From positions 186,001-250,000 of the forward strand of contig NZ_JACJSE010000010.1 of the NCBI RefSeq assembly GCF_014698045.1: DNA of 64,000 nt, written 5' to 3'. The notes below the pieces were generated by a model. It was not told the origin of the DNA. It did not search any database and saw only the letters and a list, made by a program, of their open reading frames with translations. The DNA comes from Aulosira sp. FACHB-615 (GTDB lineage Bacteria > Cyanobacteriota > Cyanobacteriia > Cyanobacteriales > Nostocaceae). Both the position numbers and the translations under genes were made by a program. How positions within the stretch are numbered: the first letter of the stretch is position 1; every line of letters begins with the position of its first letter. Of the stretch, positions 1 through 10,600 are shown piece after piece.

Positions 1-374
1 CGGAGTCAACAATTGCAACAGCAAAACAAATGCTGACTCAGATGGGGAAAGAATGCGTCATTGTTAACGACTCACCGGGTTTTGTTTCTAACCGCGTGTT
101 GATGCTAACCATTAACGAAGCTGTGTTTCTGTTGCAAGACCAAGTAGCAACAGCAGAAGATGTAGACAAAATCTTTAAAAGCTGTTTTGGTCACAAAATG
201 GGGCCTTTAGAAACCGCAGATTTAATTGGACTAGATACCATTTTATTTTCTATCGAAGTTTTGTATGAAAACTTTAATGATAGCAAGTATCGACCATGCC
301 CTTTACTGAAAAAAATGGTGGATGCAGGGTTATATGGCAGAAAAAATGGTCAAGGTTTTTACGTATATCAATAA
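1..374 (+). CDS. 3-hydroxyacyl-CoA dehydrogenase, 3' part (extender-unit pathway)
   Basis: The reading frame is open from the window edge, so the gene is cut and its NAD-binding Rossmann half lies upstream; the visible 120 or so residues are the C-terminal 3HCDH domain. It contains the typical NDSPGFVSNRVL stretch and ends with GLYGRKNGQGFYVY, a family hallmark. In FkbK/ZmaG-type enzymes this protein oxidises the hydroxyl of a glyceryl-ACP. The next three genes (ACP, acyl-CoA dehydrogenase, FkbH) are the rest of that pathway, 18 bases or less apart, so it is almost surely part of a hydroxymalonyl- or methoxymalonyl-ACP set rather than of fatty-acid beta-oxidation. The fold assignment is strong; the substrate is inferred from context. 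Confidence 0.85.
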   Translation, partial: ESTIATAKQMLTQMGKECVIVNDSPGFVSNRVLMLTINEAVFLLQDQVATAEDVDKIFKSCFGHKMGPLETADLIGLDTILFSIEVLYENFNDSKYRPCPLLKKMVDAGLYGRKNGQGFYVYQ

Positions 375-392
375 CTAGGAATTTCAAGACTT

Positions 393-641
393 ATGAAAGA
401 AGTGCAAGCTAGAATTAAAACCTTCTTGTCAAAATTTTTCGGCAATCATGACTTACAACCAGACGAAGATATTTTCGCTCTCGGTTTTGTGAATTCGATG
501 TTTGCGATGCAGCTGGTTTTATTTGTTGAGCAGGAATTTCAGATTGCAGTTGAGAACGAAGACTTAGAGTTTGAAAATTTCCGCACCATCAACTCTATCG
601 CCAATTTAGTAGAACGCAAAACTGCTGTTCTCGCACAATGA
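393..641 (+). CDS. Discrete acyl carrier protein for the glycerate-derived extender unit
   Basis: This 82-residue protein has the size and helical pattern of a free ACP. The phosphopantetheine serine is S35 in FVNSMFAMQ, which replaces the more common DSL motif; NS is common in ACPs of the FkbJ/ZmaD kind. It would carry glycerate while FkbH loads it and the two dehydrogenases oxidise it to hydroxymalonyl-ACP. It lies 18 bases after the dehydrogenase and 4 bases before the acyl-CoA dehydrogenase gene, in one operon. Family assignment is good; the exact acyl group (hydroxy- or methoxymalonyl) cannot be read from the sequence. Confidence 0.85.
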   Translation: MKEVQARIKTFLSKFFGNHDLQPDEDIFALGFVNSMFAMQLVLFVEQEFQIAVENEDLEFENFRTINSIANLVERKTAVLAQ

Positions 642-645
642 ATTT

Positions 646-1833
646 ATGATGAAACTAGAACTATCTACTCAACAAAAAAACGCTCAAGCTGAATTTAGAG
701 CTTTTGTTAACCAAGAAATTTGTCCTGATGCTGGTAAATGGGATAGACAAGAATTTACGCCACCAGAATTAATTAAAAAAATTGCTCAACGCGGTTTTCT
801 TGGTGCTATCTTACCCCAAGAATATGGTGGTCAGGCAATGGATATGATTACCTATGGCATTCTCAATGAAGAAATTGGGCGGGGATGTTCTTCTATTAGA
901 AGTTTGTTGACAGTTCATAACATGGTTGCTCATGCTGTGTGTAAATGGGGTAATAAATCTCAAAAAGAATATTGGCTGCCAAAACTGGCATCTGGAGAAA
1001 TTATCGCGGCTTTTGCTTTAAGTGAACCGAATGTTGGTAGCGATGCGAAAAGTGTAGAAACCACAGCAGTATTAGTTGGTGATGCTTATGTTTTAAATGG
1101 GCAGAAAAAATGGATTACCTACGGACAAATAGCAGATATCTATTTAGTTTTTGCTCAATGTGAAGGTAAACCGACGGCTTTTTTAGTAGAAAAAAATAGC
1201 CCAGGTTTTACAGTGAAGCCCATGTCTGGCATTTTAGGTGTGAGGGCTTCAATGTCAGCAGAATTATATTTTCATAACTGTCAAATTCCGCGAGAAAACT
1301 TAGTTGGTAGATTAGGTTTTGGGTTTGCTTATATTGCTGCTTCTGCTCTTGATTATGGTAGATATAGTGTGGCAGCAGGATGTGTTGGTATTGCTCAAGC
1401 TTGTTTAGAAGCTTGCATCAAATATACAAATGAACGTAAACAGTTTGGTGTGTATCTCAAAGAACATCAATTAATTCGGCAAAAAATTACGCAGATGATA
1501 GCTAACACCAAAGCAGCGAGGTTGTTATGTTATCAAGCTGGTTATCTCAAAGATATTAACGACCCCAACTCTATTATTGAGACTTCTATTGCCAAGTATT
1601 TTGCATCTACAGTTGCTACCAAAATAGCTAATGATGCTGTGCAGCTTCATGGCGGGAATGGTTGTAGTAATGAGTACCCTGTGGAGAGGTATTTACGCGA
1701 CTCGAAAATTATGGAAATTATTGAAGGTAGTACTCAAATTCAAGAAATTACAATTGCTGAGTCTGGTTATCAAGATTATTTATTTGCAAACGTAGCTACT
1801 GGTTTAGATAAGCAATTAGCAGAGAGAAATTAA
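646..1833 (+). CDS. Acyl-CoA dehydrogenase-like FAD enzyme (extender-unit oxidation)
   Basis: The 395-residue length is standard for the acyl-CoA dehydrogenase family. Visible motifs are AFALSEPNVGSDA (substrate/FAD region), GQKKWITYG, the RKQFGVYLKEHQ helix and the C-terminal IIEGSTQIQ, with E360 at the usual catalytic-base position. In FkbI/ZmaE-type pathways the enzyme acts on an ACP-bound glyceryl group to give the oxidised extender unit. The gene starts with two consecutive ATG codons (646 or 649), four bases after the ACP stop, and ends three bases before the FkbH-like gene. The neighbours make a secondary-metabolite role much likelier than beta-oxidation. Confidence 0.85.
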   Translation: MMKLELSTQQKNAQAEFRAFVNQEICPDAGKWDRQEFTPPELIKKIAQRGFLGAILPQEYGGQAMDMITYGILNEEIGRGCSSIRSLLTVHNMVAHAVCKWGNKSQKEYWLPKLASGEIIAAFALSEPNVGSDAKSVETTAVLVGDAYVLNGQKKWITYGQIADIYLVFAQCEGKPTAFLVEKNSPGFTVKPMSGILGVRASMSAELYFHNCQIPRENLVGRLGFGFAYIAASALDYGRYSVAAGCVGIAQACLEACIKYTNERKQFGVYLKEHQLIRQKITQMIANTKAARLLCYQAGYLKDINDPNSIIETSIAKYFASTVATKIANDAVQLHGGNGCSNEYPVERYLRDSKIMEIIEGSTQIQEITIAESGYQDYLFANVATGLDKQLAERN

Positions 1834-1836
1834 TCT

Positions 1837-2907
1837 ATGGTTAGTATTCAAGAGCTAAATTTAAATAGTAAACAAAAAGATAAAAAAGTAATTAAATGTG
1901 TCGTTTGGGATTTAGATAATACCCTATGGCATGGAATTTTGCTAGAAGATAATCAAGTTTCTCTGCGTGAAAATATTGCAAGTTTGATGGAAACTTTAGA
2001 TAAACGTGGTATATTACAATCTATAGCTAGTAAGAATGAATATCATACAGCAATCAAAAAATTAACAGAATTTGGGTTACAAAAATACTTTTTATATCCC
2101 CAAATTAATTGGAATTCTAAGGCTGATTCAGTTAAACAAATTGCTAGTTTACTCAATATTGGGCTAGATGCGATCGCCTTTATTGATGACCAGTTATTTG
2201 AGTTAGAAGAAGTCAAGTTTTCCTTACCTGAAGTTCTTTGTATCAATGCAGATGAAATCAGCAATATTTTAGATATGCCTGTGATGAATCCCCGGTTTAT
2301 TACCGAAGATTCACGCCTTAGAAGATTGATGTATTTGAGCGATATTGAACGACACAATGCAGAGCAAGAATTTGTCGGGACAGCAGATGAGTTTTTAGCT
2401 ACTCTCCAGATGAATTTTACCATTTCTACTGCTCAAGAAGCAGATTTACAGCGTGCAGAAGAATTAACGCTCAGAACTAACCAATTGAATACAACTGGTT
2501 ATACCTATTCCTACGATGAACTGAATCATTTTCGCACCAGCAAAAATCATAAATTGCTCATTGCTAGTCTGGAAGATAAATATGGTAGCTATGGAAAAAT
2601 AGGCTTGGCTCTTATTGAATGCCAAACACAGATATGGACAATCAAGCTTTTGTTAATGTCTTGTCGGGTGATGTCGCGGGGAGTGGGGACAATCATGATG
2701 AATCATATTATGAGTCTGGCTCAAACTAATCATGTCCGTCTTTTAGCAGAGTTTGTCCCAAATGACCGGAATCGCATGATGTATATATCTTATAAATTTG
2801 CAGGTTTTAAAGAAATTGATCAAAGTGGCAATTCATTAATTTTAGAAAACGACTTAACTCGCATCCAACCTGTGCCTGCGTACGTAAATTTTCAAGTAAT
2901 TGACTAA
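1837..2907 (+). CDS. FkbH-like HAD-family glyceryltransferase/phosphatase
   Basis: The 356-residue protein carries the HAD nucleophile motif CVVWDLDNTLWHG (D25 and D27) and a C-terminal acyltransferase-like half with the FkbH-typical TNQLNTTGYTYS. FkbH-type enzymes take a glycerate unit from 1,3-bisphosphoglycerate, dephosphorylate it and load it on the discrete ACP. This is the committed step of hydroxymalonyl- and methoxymalonyl-ACP formation. It is the fourth gene of the extender set. No FkbG-type O-methyltransferase is found anywhere in the cluster part seen here, so the unit may stay a free hydroxyl unless the methyltransferase lies upstream. Confidence 0.85.
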   Translation: MVSIQELNLNSKQKDKKVIKCVVWDLDNTLWHGILLEDNQVSLRENIASLMETLDKRGILQSIASKNEYHTAIKKLTEFGLQKYFLYPQINWNSKADSVKQIASLLNIGLDAIAFIDDQLFELEEVKFSLPEVLCINADEISNILDMPVMNPRFITEDSRLRRLMYLSDIERHNAEQEFVGTADEFLATLQMNFTISTAQEADLQRAEELTLRTNQLNTTGYTYSYDELNHFRTSKNHKLLIASLEDKYGSYGKIGLALIECQTQIWTIKLLLMSCRVMSRGVGTIMMNHIMSLAQTNHVRLLAEFVPNDRNRMMYISYKFAGFKEIDQSGNSLILENDLTRIQPVPAYVNFQVID

Positions 2908-2923
2908 TTTATTACTAAATAAT

Positions 2924-5900
2924 ATGGACAGTAAAAATCATGAAATTATTCAACGTCGTTCTCATCTCTCACCCGCGAAACAAGCCATTTTAGAAAAACG
3001 CTTACGGGGTGAGCGTCATGTTAGTAATCAAAAAACAACTATTCCTCGTCGTACCGAGCGAAGTTCAATTCCTTTGTCCGCACCCCAACAGCGATTATGG
3101 GTTCTGCAACAATTGGAACCCCAAAGTTATGTTTATAACGAATTTGTATCTATAAAATTAACAGGTAATCTCAATCTTGCCATTTTAGAAAAAAGTTTTA
3201 ATGAAATTATTAACCGTCATGAATCTCTGCGTACTTCTTTTACAACCATAGACGAGCAACCAGTTCAAGTAATTCATTCCTCTGTGACTATCAAGTTACC
3301 AGTGGTAAACTTGAGCCACTTACCGCCAGCATTACAGAATGCAGAAGTTGAGCGCCTAACTCATGAAATTGCTCAAGCACCTTTTAACCTAGCAGTTTGT
3401 CCCTTACTGCGCGTTATGTTATTGCAAACGCGGGAACAGGAATATTTGCTTTTATTGGTCATTCATCACATTATTTGTGATGGGTTGTCAATACAAGTAC
3501 TAAACCAGGAATTAGCAGTCATTTACAAAGCTTTTTCAGCAGAACAACCTTGCCCACTTTCAGAACTGCCAATTCAATATGCAGATTATTCTATCTGGCA
3601 GCTTCAACAGTTACAAGCGGAACGAACAGCCAACCAACTTTCATATTGGCAGCAACAACTGGCAAATGCTTCCACTACTTTATCTTTGCCCATAGATCAT
3701 CCGCGACCTCCAGTACAAAGTTTCAACGGCACAACCAGAAACTTTCAACTATCATCAGAGTTAAGCCAAGGTTTGCGGTCTTTAAGCAAGCAACAAGGAG
3801 TCACATTATTTATGACCTTGTTAGCAGCTTTTCAAGCACAATTATACCGTTATACAAGTCAAGAAGACATTTGCCTTGGTTCTCCAATTGCTAATCGCAA
3901 CCATGCTGATATTGAAGGATTAATCGGTTTTTTTGTCAACACCTTGGTACTGCGTACTGATATTTCTGGAAACCCCAGCTTTAGGGAGTTGCTCAAGAGA
4001 GTGCGCGATGTGTGTGTAGGAGCTTATGCTCATGCAGATTTACCTTTTGAGCAATTAGTAGGAGAGCTACAACCTGAGCGAAATCTTAGTCATACCCCTC
4101 TTTTTCAAGTAACTTTTGCTTTTCAAGAAGATACTAAAAAAGATTTAGTATTACCTGGTCTGACTCTCCAATGGCTTCAGAACCATAATGGCACAGCAAA
4201 ATTTGATTTATCGCTGTATGTGGTAGATTCCCAGCCAGAAATTTGGGGGTGGTGGGAGTACAACACAGATTTATTTGATGCTGCGACTATTGAAAGAATG
4301 GTAGGGCATTTTACTAATTTGCTCCAGGATATTATTACTTTTCCAGAGAAGCGTTTATCAGAGTTGTCATTATTAACAGAAATTGAACTTCAGACTCTTT
4401 TAGTTAAATGGAATCAGACAGCGACTGATTACGATTTGGATAAATGTATTCATCAATTATTTGAACAGCAGGTAGCAAAAACACCCGATGCAGTAGCCGT
4501 AGAATTTGCAAATCAGCAATTAACTTACCAACAATTAAACACCAAAGCCAACCAATTAGCTTATTATCTGCGATCGCTGGGAGTAAAACCAGAGGTATTG
4601 GTGGGAATTTGCGTGGAGCGATCGCTTGATATGATCATTGGGTTACTCGCCATCCTGAAAGCGGGTGGTGCATATATCCCCCTCGACCCCAACTATCCAT
4701 CTGAACGCATCGCCTTTATCCTGGAAGACACACAAGCACCAGTCTTACTCACCCAAACTGCACTTCTGGCAGCAATGCCCCCACACCAAGCCAAGGTAAT
4801 CTGTTTAGATACTGATTGGCATCACATCAGCCAACACAACCAGGAAAATCTAGTCACGGAAGTCACAACCGAGAACCTCGCCTACATTATCTATACCTCT
4901 GGTTCCACAGGCAAACCCAAAGGTGTAATGATTCAACACGCCAGCACCGTGGCCATGTTAGATTGGTCAGACAAAACCTTTAGCCGAGAAGCAAGGGCGG
5001 GAGTTTTAGCATCCACCTCTATTTGTTTTGACTTGTCGGTATTCGAGATGTTTGTGCCTTTGTCTTGTGGTGGCAAGGTGATTTTAATCGAGAATGCACT
5101 ATATATCAGCAATCTCCCTGCAACCTGTGGTGTCACTTTAATTAATACTGTCCCCAGTGTCATTGCACAGTTACTCCAAACAGATCATATTCCCGCTTCT
5201 GTGCAAACTGTGAATATTGCGGGAGAACCACTGCAAAATCAACTCGTGCAGAAACTTTACCAGCAAGCTCACATACAACAGGTATTTAACTTGTATGGCC
5301 CTTCGGAAGATACCACTTATTCTACGTTTGCCTTAATACAGAAGGGTGCGAACAGTACACCACCAATTGGTAGACCAATTCACAACACCCAAACTTATCT
5401 GTTAGATGAAAATTTACAACCAGTACCTATCGGTGTACCAGGAATGTTGTACCTGGGTGGGGCTGGTTTAGCCCGTGGTTATCTCAATAAATTAGAACTC
5501 ACGGCGGAGAGATTTATTCCTCATCCCTACACTCATGTCCCAGGAGAACGATTATATAAAACAGGGGATTTAGCCCGCTATTTGCCCAATGGAGAGATTG
5601 AATACATTGGGCGCATTGACAACCAAGTCAAGATTCGTGGTTTCCGCATTGAATTGGGCGAAATTGAAGCCATCATCAGCCAATACCCGACGGTGCGTGA
5701 AACTGTAGTTGTAGTTAGTCAAGAATCAAAAATAATTGCCTATCTAGTGCCGCAAACACAGCAAACACTGGCAATTCCTGAGCTACGCAACTTTTTAGAA
5801 TCAAAGCTCCCCAATTACATGGTGCCAGCAGCTTTTGTAATCTTAGAGGCACTACCATTAACACCCAATGGTAAGATTGACCGCAAGGCACTTCCAGCAG

Positions 5901-7615
5901 CTGATATAGTGCGTCCAGAACTCGCAGAAACTTTTGTTGCACCACAAACAATTATTGAAAAGCAATTAGCTGTCCTTTGGTCAGAAGTATTAGGTTTAGA
6001 AAATATAGGCATCAACGATAACTTTTTTGAACTAGGTGGAGATTCGATTCTGAGTCTGCAAGTAGTATCTAAAGCCAACCGTTTGGGTCTGCAATTAACT
6101 CCTAAACAGATGTTTCAGTACCAAACTATTGCTCAAATAGTAACAGTAATTGGTACAAAAGATAAAATTCTAGCTGAACAAGGAGTGTTAACAGGAACGC
6201 TAAAATTGATACCCATTCAGCGTTGGTTTTTTGACCAAAAGCAACCAGAACCACACCATTGGAATCAAGCAGTATGCTTAGAAAGCAAACAAAAAATTGA
6301 CCCTGTAATCTTAGAGAAAACCATCCAGTTTTTAGACAAACATCATGATGTTTTACGTTTACGTTTTAGACAGCAGGAGTTTAGTACTCAAGCACTGATT
6401 GTTAGTCCAGATCCTGCGATACCGTTGACATACTTTGATTTTGCAGCACTACCCGAAAATCAGCGATCGCCAGCAATAGCAGCAGCCACCGATCAACTGC
6501 AAGCTAGTCTAAATCTTTCACAGGGGCCATTATTCCGAGTTGCTTTGTTTAACTTGGGAGATAATCAACCTCAACGGTTGCTGTGGATTATTCACCACTT
6601 AGCCGTTGATGGTGTGTCTTGGCGAATTTTAATTGAAGATTTGCAAACAGTTTACCAGCAAATAATTCAAGGCAAAGTAATCAATCTGCCACCCAAAACA
6701 ACTTCTTATCAACAATGGTCTAGCTATCTCCAAAAATATGCACAATCTTCAGCTTTACTAGAAGAAATAGACTTCTGGTTAACAACCCAACATCAATCGG
6801 TTACGCCTATACCAAGAGATTTTGGCGATGGAGATAATCTAGAAGCAACCACATCGACTGTATCAGTATCCCTGTCAGCAGCCGAAACCCAAAGTTTGCT
6901 GCACCAAGTACCAGCAGCTTATCGGACACAAATTAATGATGTATTGTTAACAGCACTTATACTAACTTTTAATCAGTGGACGGGAAAAAATTCTTTATTA
7001 ATTGACTTGGAAGGACATGGACGAGAAGAAATTTTTGAAGATGTGGATTTATCGAGAACGGTGGGTTGGTTCACCACGATTTTTCCTGTACATTTAAATC
7101 TGGAAAATAGCCAAGATTTAGGCAAAGCTTTGCAGTCAATTAAAGAGCAACTAAGAGCCATTCCGAATCGAGGTATTGGCTATGGATTACTACGTTATCT
7201 GAGTCAAAATCAAGAACTAGCCGCACAGTTTTCTGCCTCAAAGGCTGAAGTTATTTTTAACTATTTAGGACAGTTCGATCGCATTTTAGCCGAATCATCT
7301 TTATTTAGTTTTGCGCCAGAATCGGTTGGTGCTACTCACAGTGGGCGAAATCAACGGACTCACTTACTAGAAATTAATGCTGGGATTTATCAGGGACATC
7401 TGGAAATGAGTTGGTCTTACAGTAGCAAGTTGCATCGACAAACCACAATTGAGAAACTAGCAGAAAACTTGATTGAGGTAGTGCGATCGCTCATTGCTCA
7501 CTGCGAGTCTGTTGATGCAGGTGGATTTACCCCTGCTGATTTCGCTGAGTTTCAGCAAAGCCAATGGGATCAAAGTGATCTTGATGCCATTACAGCAGCT
7601 ATAGGAGATATTTGA
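2924..7615 (+). CDS. NRPS module C-A-PCP-E, predicted D-alanine
   Basis: This 1,563-residue protein has four domains. C (about 45-470) has HHIICDG with H181, H182 and D186. A (about 500-1000) has YTSGSTGKPKG from Y657. PCP has GGDS with S1041. E (about 1090-1540) has HHLAVDGVSW from H1224, an intact EGHGRE and NYLGQ. The ten-residue specificity code reads DLFNNALTYK, which I recall for alanine, for instance in the microcystin synthetase McyA (glycine is the alternative). An intact E domain implies D-Ala. The C-terminus ends in a TPADF...LDAITAAI tail of the COM-donor kind, and the next protein starts with a matching short acceptor. An upstream TTG overlapping fkbH also opens the frame; I chose ATG 2924. 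The A core is nearly identical to one in the 15,538-21,948 gene. Confidence 0.9.
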   Translation: MDSKNHEIIQRRSHLSPAKQAILEKRLRGERHVSNQKTTIPRRTERSSIPLSAPQQRLWVLQQLEPQSYVYNEFVSIKLTGNLNLAILEKSFNEIINRHESLRTSFTTIDEQPVQVIHSSVTIKLPVVNLSHLPPALQNAEVERLTHEIAQAPFNLAVCPLLRVMLLQTREQEYLLLLVIHHIICDGLSIQVLNQELAVIYKAFSAEQPCPLSELPIQYADYSIWQLQQLQAERTANQLSYWQQQLANASTTLSLPIDHPRPPVQSFNGTTRNFQLSSELSQGLRSLSKQQGVTLFMTLLAAFQAQLYRYTSQEDICLGSPIANRNHADIEGLIGFFVNTLVLRTDISGNPSFRELLKRVRDVCVGAYAHADLPFEQLVGELQPERNLSHTPLFQVTFAFQEDTKKDLVLPGLTLQWLQNHNGTAKFDLSLYVVDSQPEIWGWWEYNTDLFDAATIERMVGHFTNLLQDIITFPEKRLSELSLLTEIELQTLLVKWNQTATDYDLDKCIHQLFEQQVAKTPDAVAVEFANQQLTYQQLNTKANQLAYYLRSLGVKPEVLVGICVERSLDMIIGLLAILKAGGAYIPLDPNYPSERIAFILEDTQAPVLLTQTALLAAMPPHQAKVICLDTDWHHISQHNQENLVTEVTTENLAYIIYTSGSTGKPKGVMIQHASTVAMLDWSDKTFSREARAGVLASTSICFDLSVFEMFVPLSCGGKVILIENALYISNLPATCGVTLINTVPSVIAQLLQTDHIPASVQTVNIAGEPLQNQLVQKLYQQAHIQQVFNLYGPSEDTTYSTFALIQKGANSTPPIGRPIHNTQTYLLDENLQPVPIGVPGMLYLGGAGLARGYLNKLELTAERFIPHPYTHVPGERLYKTGDLARYLPNGEIEYIGRIDNQVKIRGFRIELGEIEAIISQYPTVRETVVVVSQESKIIAYLVPQTQQTLAIPELRNFLESKLPNYMVPAAFVILEALPLTPNGKIDRKALPAADIVRPELAETFVAPQTIIEKQLAVLWSEVLGLENIGINDNFFELGGDSILSLQVVSKANRLGLQLTPKQMFQYQTIAQIVTVIGTKDKILAEQGVLTGTLKLIPIQRWFFDQKQPEPHHWNQAVCLESKQKIDPVILEKTIQFLDKHHDVLRLRFRQQEFSTQALIVSPDPAIPLTYFDFAALPENQRSPAIAAATDQLQASLNLSQGPLFRVALFNLGDNQPQRLLWIIHHLAVDGVSWRILIEDLQTVYQQIIQGKVINLPPKTTSYQQWSSYLQKYAQSSALLEEIDFWLTTQHQSVTPIPRDFGDGDNLEATTSTVSVSLSAAETQSLLHQVPAAYRTQINDVLLTALILTFNQWTGKNSLLIDLEGHGREEIFEDVDLSRTVGWFTTIFPVHLNLENSQDLGKALQSIKEQLRAIPNRGIGYGLLRYLSQNQELAAQFSASKAEVIFNYLGQFDRILAESSLFSFAPESVGATHSGRNQRTHLLEINAGIYQGHLEMSWSYSSKLHRQTTIEKLAENLIEVVRSLIAHCESVDAGGFTPADFAEFQQSQWDQSDLDAITAAIGDI
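4767..5586 (+). repeat. Exact 820-bp repeat of an A-domain core (copy 1)
   Basis: Row-by-row comparison shows no mismatch between 4767-5586 and 20429-21248 (offset 15,662). High similarity continues to about 5670 with two mismatches, then ends sharply. Upstream the two copies keep about 90% identity for a few hundred bases. The repeat covers the core that sets substrate choice, so both modules should activate the same amino acid. Even synonymous sites are unchanged, which points to recent gene conversion or duplication. Confidence 0.95.
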
Positions 7616-7616
7616 T

Positions 7617-10600
7617 ATGGGTGTGAAAAATAAAAACATTGAAGATTTTTATCCCCTCTCGCCCATGCAGCAAGGTATTCTGTTCCACAGTCTTGCTACT
7701 CCTAAGTCTGGGGTCTATTTTGAACAATTTAGCTGGAATCTCCAAGGAAAACTGAATGTTACCTTGTTCCATCGTGCATGGCAATATGTTGTAGAACGAC
7801 ATGCAATTTTGAGAACCTGCTTTGTTTGGGAAGGCTTAAAAGAACCAGTACAAATTGTACATCGACAAGTAAATCTACCGTGGCAAGAGTATGATTGGCA
7901 GCATCTCTCTTCGGAAGCACAACAACAAGAATTAGAATTGTTTTTTCAAAGCGATCGCTCTTGTGGTTTTAATCTCAAGCAAGCACCATTGATGCGCTTC
8001 ACACTAATTCAACTGTCGCCGACTGCCTATAACTTTACCTGGAGTCATCACCATCTGTTGTTAGATGGCTGGTCTTTAGCGACAGTTTTTCAAGAAGTCC
8101 TGTCTTGTTACAAGGCTTTTAGCCACGAGCGACAGGTGTACTTGGAAAATATTCGCCCTTATCGAGATTATATTGTCTGGCTACAGCAACAAAATTTATC
8201 TGAGGCTGAAACTTTTTGGCGACAGACGCTGCAAGGTTTTACCACTCCCACACAGCTATCAGTGAGTCCAGGAAATGGCTTACTGACTCCAACAGATAGC
8301 TATCACGAGGCAGAATTAAAGCTGTCTGTAGCTGCAACCGCCGCATTAAAATCTCTAGCAAAGCAATATCAGCTAACGCTGAATACTCTAGTACAAGGAG
8401 CTTGGGCTTTGCTATTGAGCCGTTATAGCGGTCAAGAAGACGTAGTGTTTGGGGCAGTAACTTCTGGTCGTCCTCCGACTTTAGCGCAAGCCGAGTCTAT
8501 GGTAGGGCTATTTATCAACACAGTACCAATTCGAGTCCAAATATCTCCCGAAGCATTGCTTGTACCTTGGCTGTTAAAAAGCCAAGACCAACTAATTGAG
8601 GCAAGTCAATACGAGTATTGTCCGTTAGTCAAAGTCCAAGGATGGAGTGAAGTTCCTAAAGGTTTATCTTTATTCGAGAGTATAGTCATTTTTGAGAACT
8701 ATGCTATGGATGCGTCTGTACGGCAAAGGGACATAAATTTAGATATCAAAGATGTTCATAGCTTTGAAAAGACTAATTATCCCATTGCCCTGACCGTGAT
8801 TCCAGGTGACGAGTTGTGGCTGAAAATTACTAGCGGCGATCGCTTTGATGGTGACACGATTCACCGGATGCTAGGACATTTGCAGACTTTACTAGCAGGT
8901 ATGGTCAACAATCCCCAGCAAAGCCTGGGTGAGTTGTCGCTGTTAACAGAATGGGAACGACATCAGTTGCTAGTGGAGTGGAATAATACTCAAGTTCAGT
9001 ATCCCCAACAGCAATGTCTTCATGAATTATTTCAAGTGCAAGTCGAGAAAACACCCGATGCAGTAGCAGTTGTATTTGAAGATGAGCAACTAACTTACCG
9101 CGAACTCAACACCAAAGCTAATCAATTAGCAGATTACTTACAAACTTTTGGCGTAAAACCAGAAGTATTAGTAGGGATTTATGTAGAGCGATCGCTATTG
9201 ATGGTCATTGGGTTATTAGCCATCCTCAAAGCTGGTGGTGCATACATACCCCTAGACCCTAGCTATCCCCAAGAACGCTTGGCTTATATGCTAGAAGATG
9301 CTCAACCAAAGGTTTTATTAACCCAACAGAAATTAGTTGCAACGCTACCAAATCAGTCAGCGCAGGTTATTTGTCTGGATAGTGATTGGGAATTAATTAG
9401 CGATCGCCACGGCACAAATCCTGTTACTCACATTACAGAAGATCATCTCGCCTACGTCATCTATACTTCTGGTTCCACAGGAAAACCAAAGGGTGCAATG
9501 AACACCCATCGCGGCATCTGCAATCGCTTACTGTGGATGCAGGATGCTTATCAACTCACCGCCGCCGATCGAGTTTTACAAAAAACGCCCTTTAGTTTTG
9601 ATGTCTCTGTTTGGGAATTTTTCTGGCCTTTGATTACTGGGGCGCGGTTAGTCATCGCTCAACCAGAAGGACATAAAGATCCCAACTATCTGGTTAACTT
9701 GATTATCCAGCAGCAAATTACGACCTTGCATTTTGTACCATCAATGCTGCAAGTTTTTCTCGAAGCAGCAGCAGTCGAAAAATGTCAGTCTTTGGTGCGG
9801 GTAATCGCCAGTGGAGAAGCATTACCAATTGAACTGCAACAACGCTTTTTTCAGCGACTTGATGCCCAATTACATAATCTTTATGGCCCAACAGAAGCGG
9901 CTGTCGATGTCACCTTTTGGCAATGCCAAAATCATTTAAACAACCAAAAGACAGTACCTATTGGTCGCCCAATTGCCAATATTCAAATTTATCTCCTTGA
10001 CAAATATCTTCATCCTGTGCCTGTGGGTGTACCAGGAGAAGTTTATATTGGTGGTGTAGGTGTTGGTCGGGGTTATTTAAACCGTCCTGAATTAACCGCC
10101 GAGAAATTTATTCCCAATCCCTTCACTACCACAGCCAGCCGTCTTTACAAAACAGGTGATTTAGCCCGTTATCTTCCTAACGGAGAAATAGAATATATTG
10201 GTCGGATTGACTATCAAGTGAAACTGCGGGGTTTCCGCATTGAACTAGGAGAAATAGAAGCGGCGATCGCTCAATATCCCGGAGTACGAGAAACTGTAGT
10301 GGTGGTTAATGCACAACGAATAGTTGCCTATCTAGTTCCGCAAGCAGCCCAAACATTAAGCATTTCAGAGCTACGTAGTTTTTTAGAATCAAAATTACCC
10401 AGCTACATGATTCCCGTGGCTTTTGTTTTATTAGAAGCATTGCCCCTGACTGCGAATGGTAAAGTTGACCGCCGAGCTTTACCCGCACCTGATACAAACC
10501 GCCCCGAATTAGCTGATGCTTATCAACCACCGCAAACTGAAGTTGAACAAACTATTGCCCAAATTTGGCAAACGGTCTTGCAATTAGAAAATGTGGGTAT

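Noticed and set aside
4933..5163. Identical minus-strand frames at 4933-5163 and 20595-20825
   Set aside because: They are shadows of the duplicated A-domain core. Their identity reflects the DNA repeat and not a conserved small protein.
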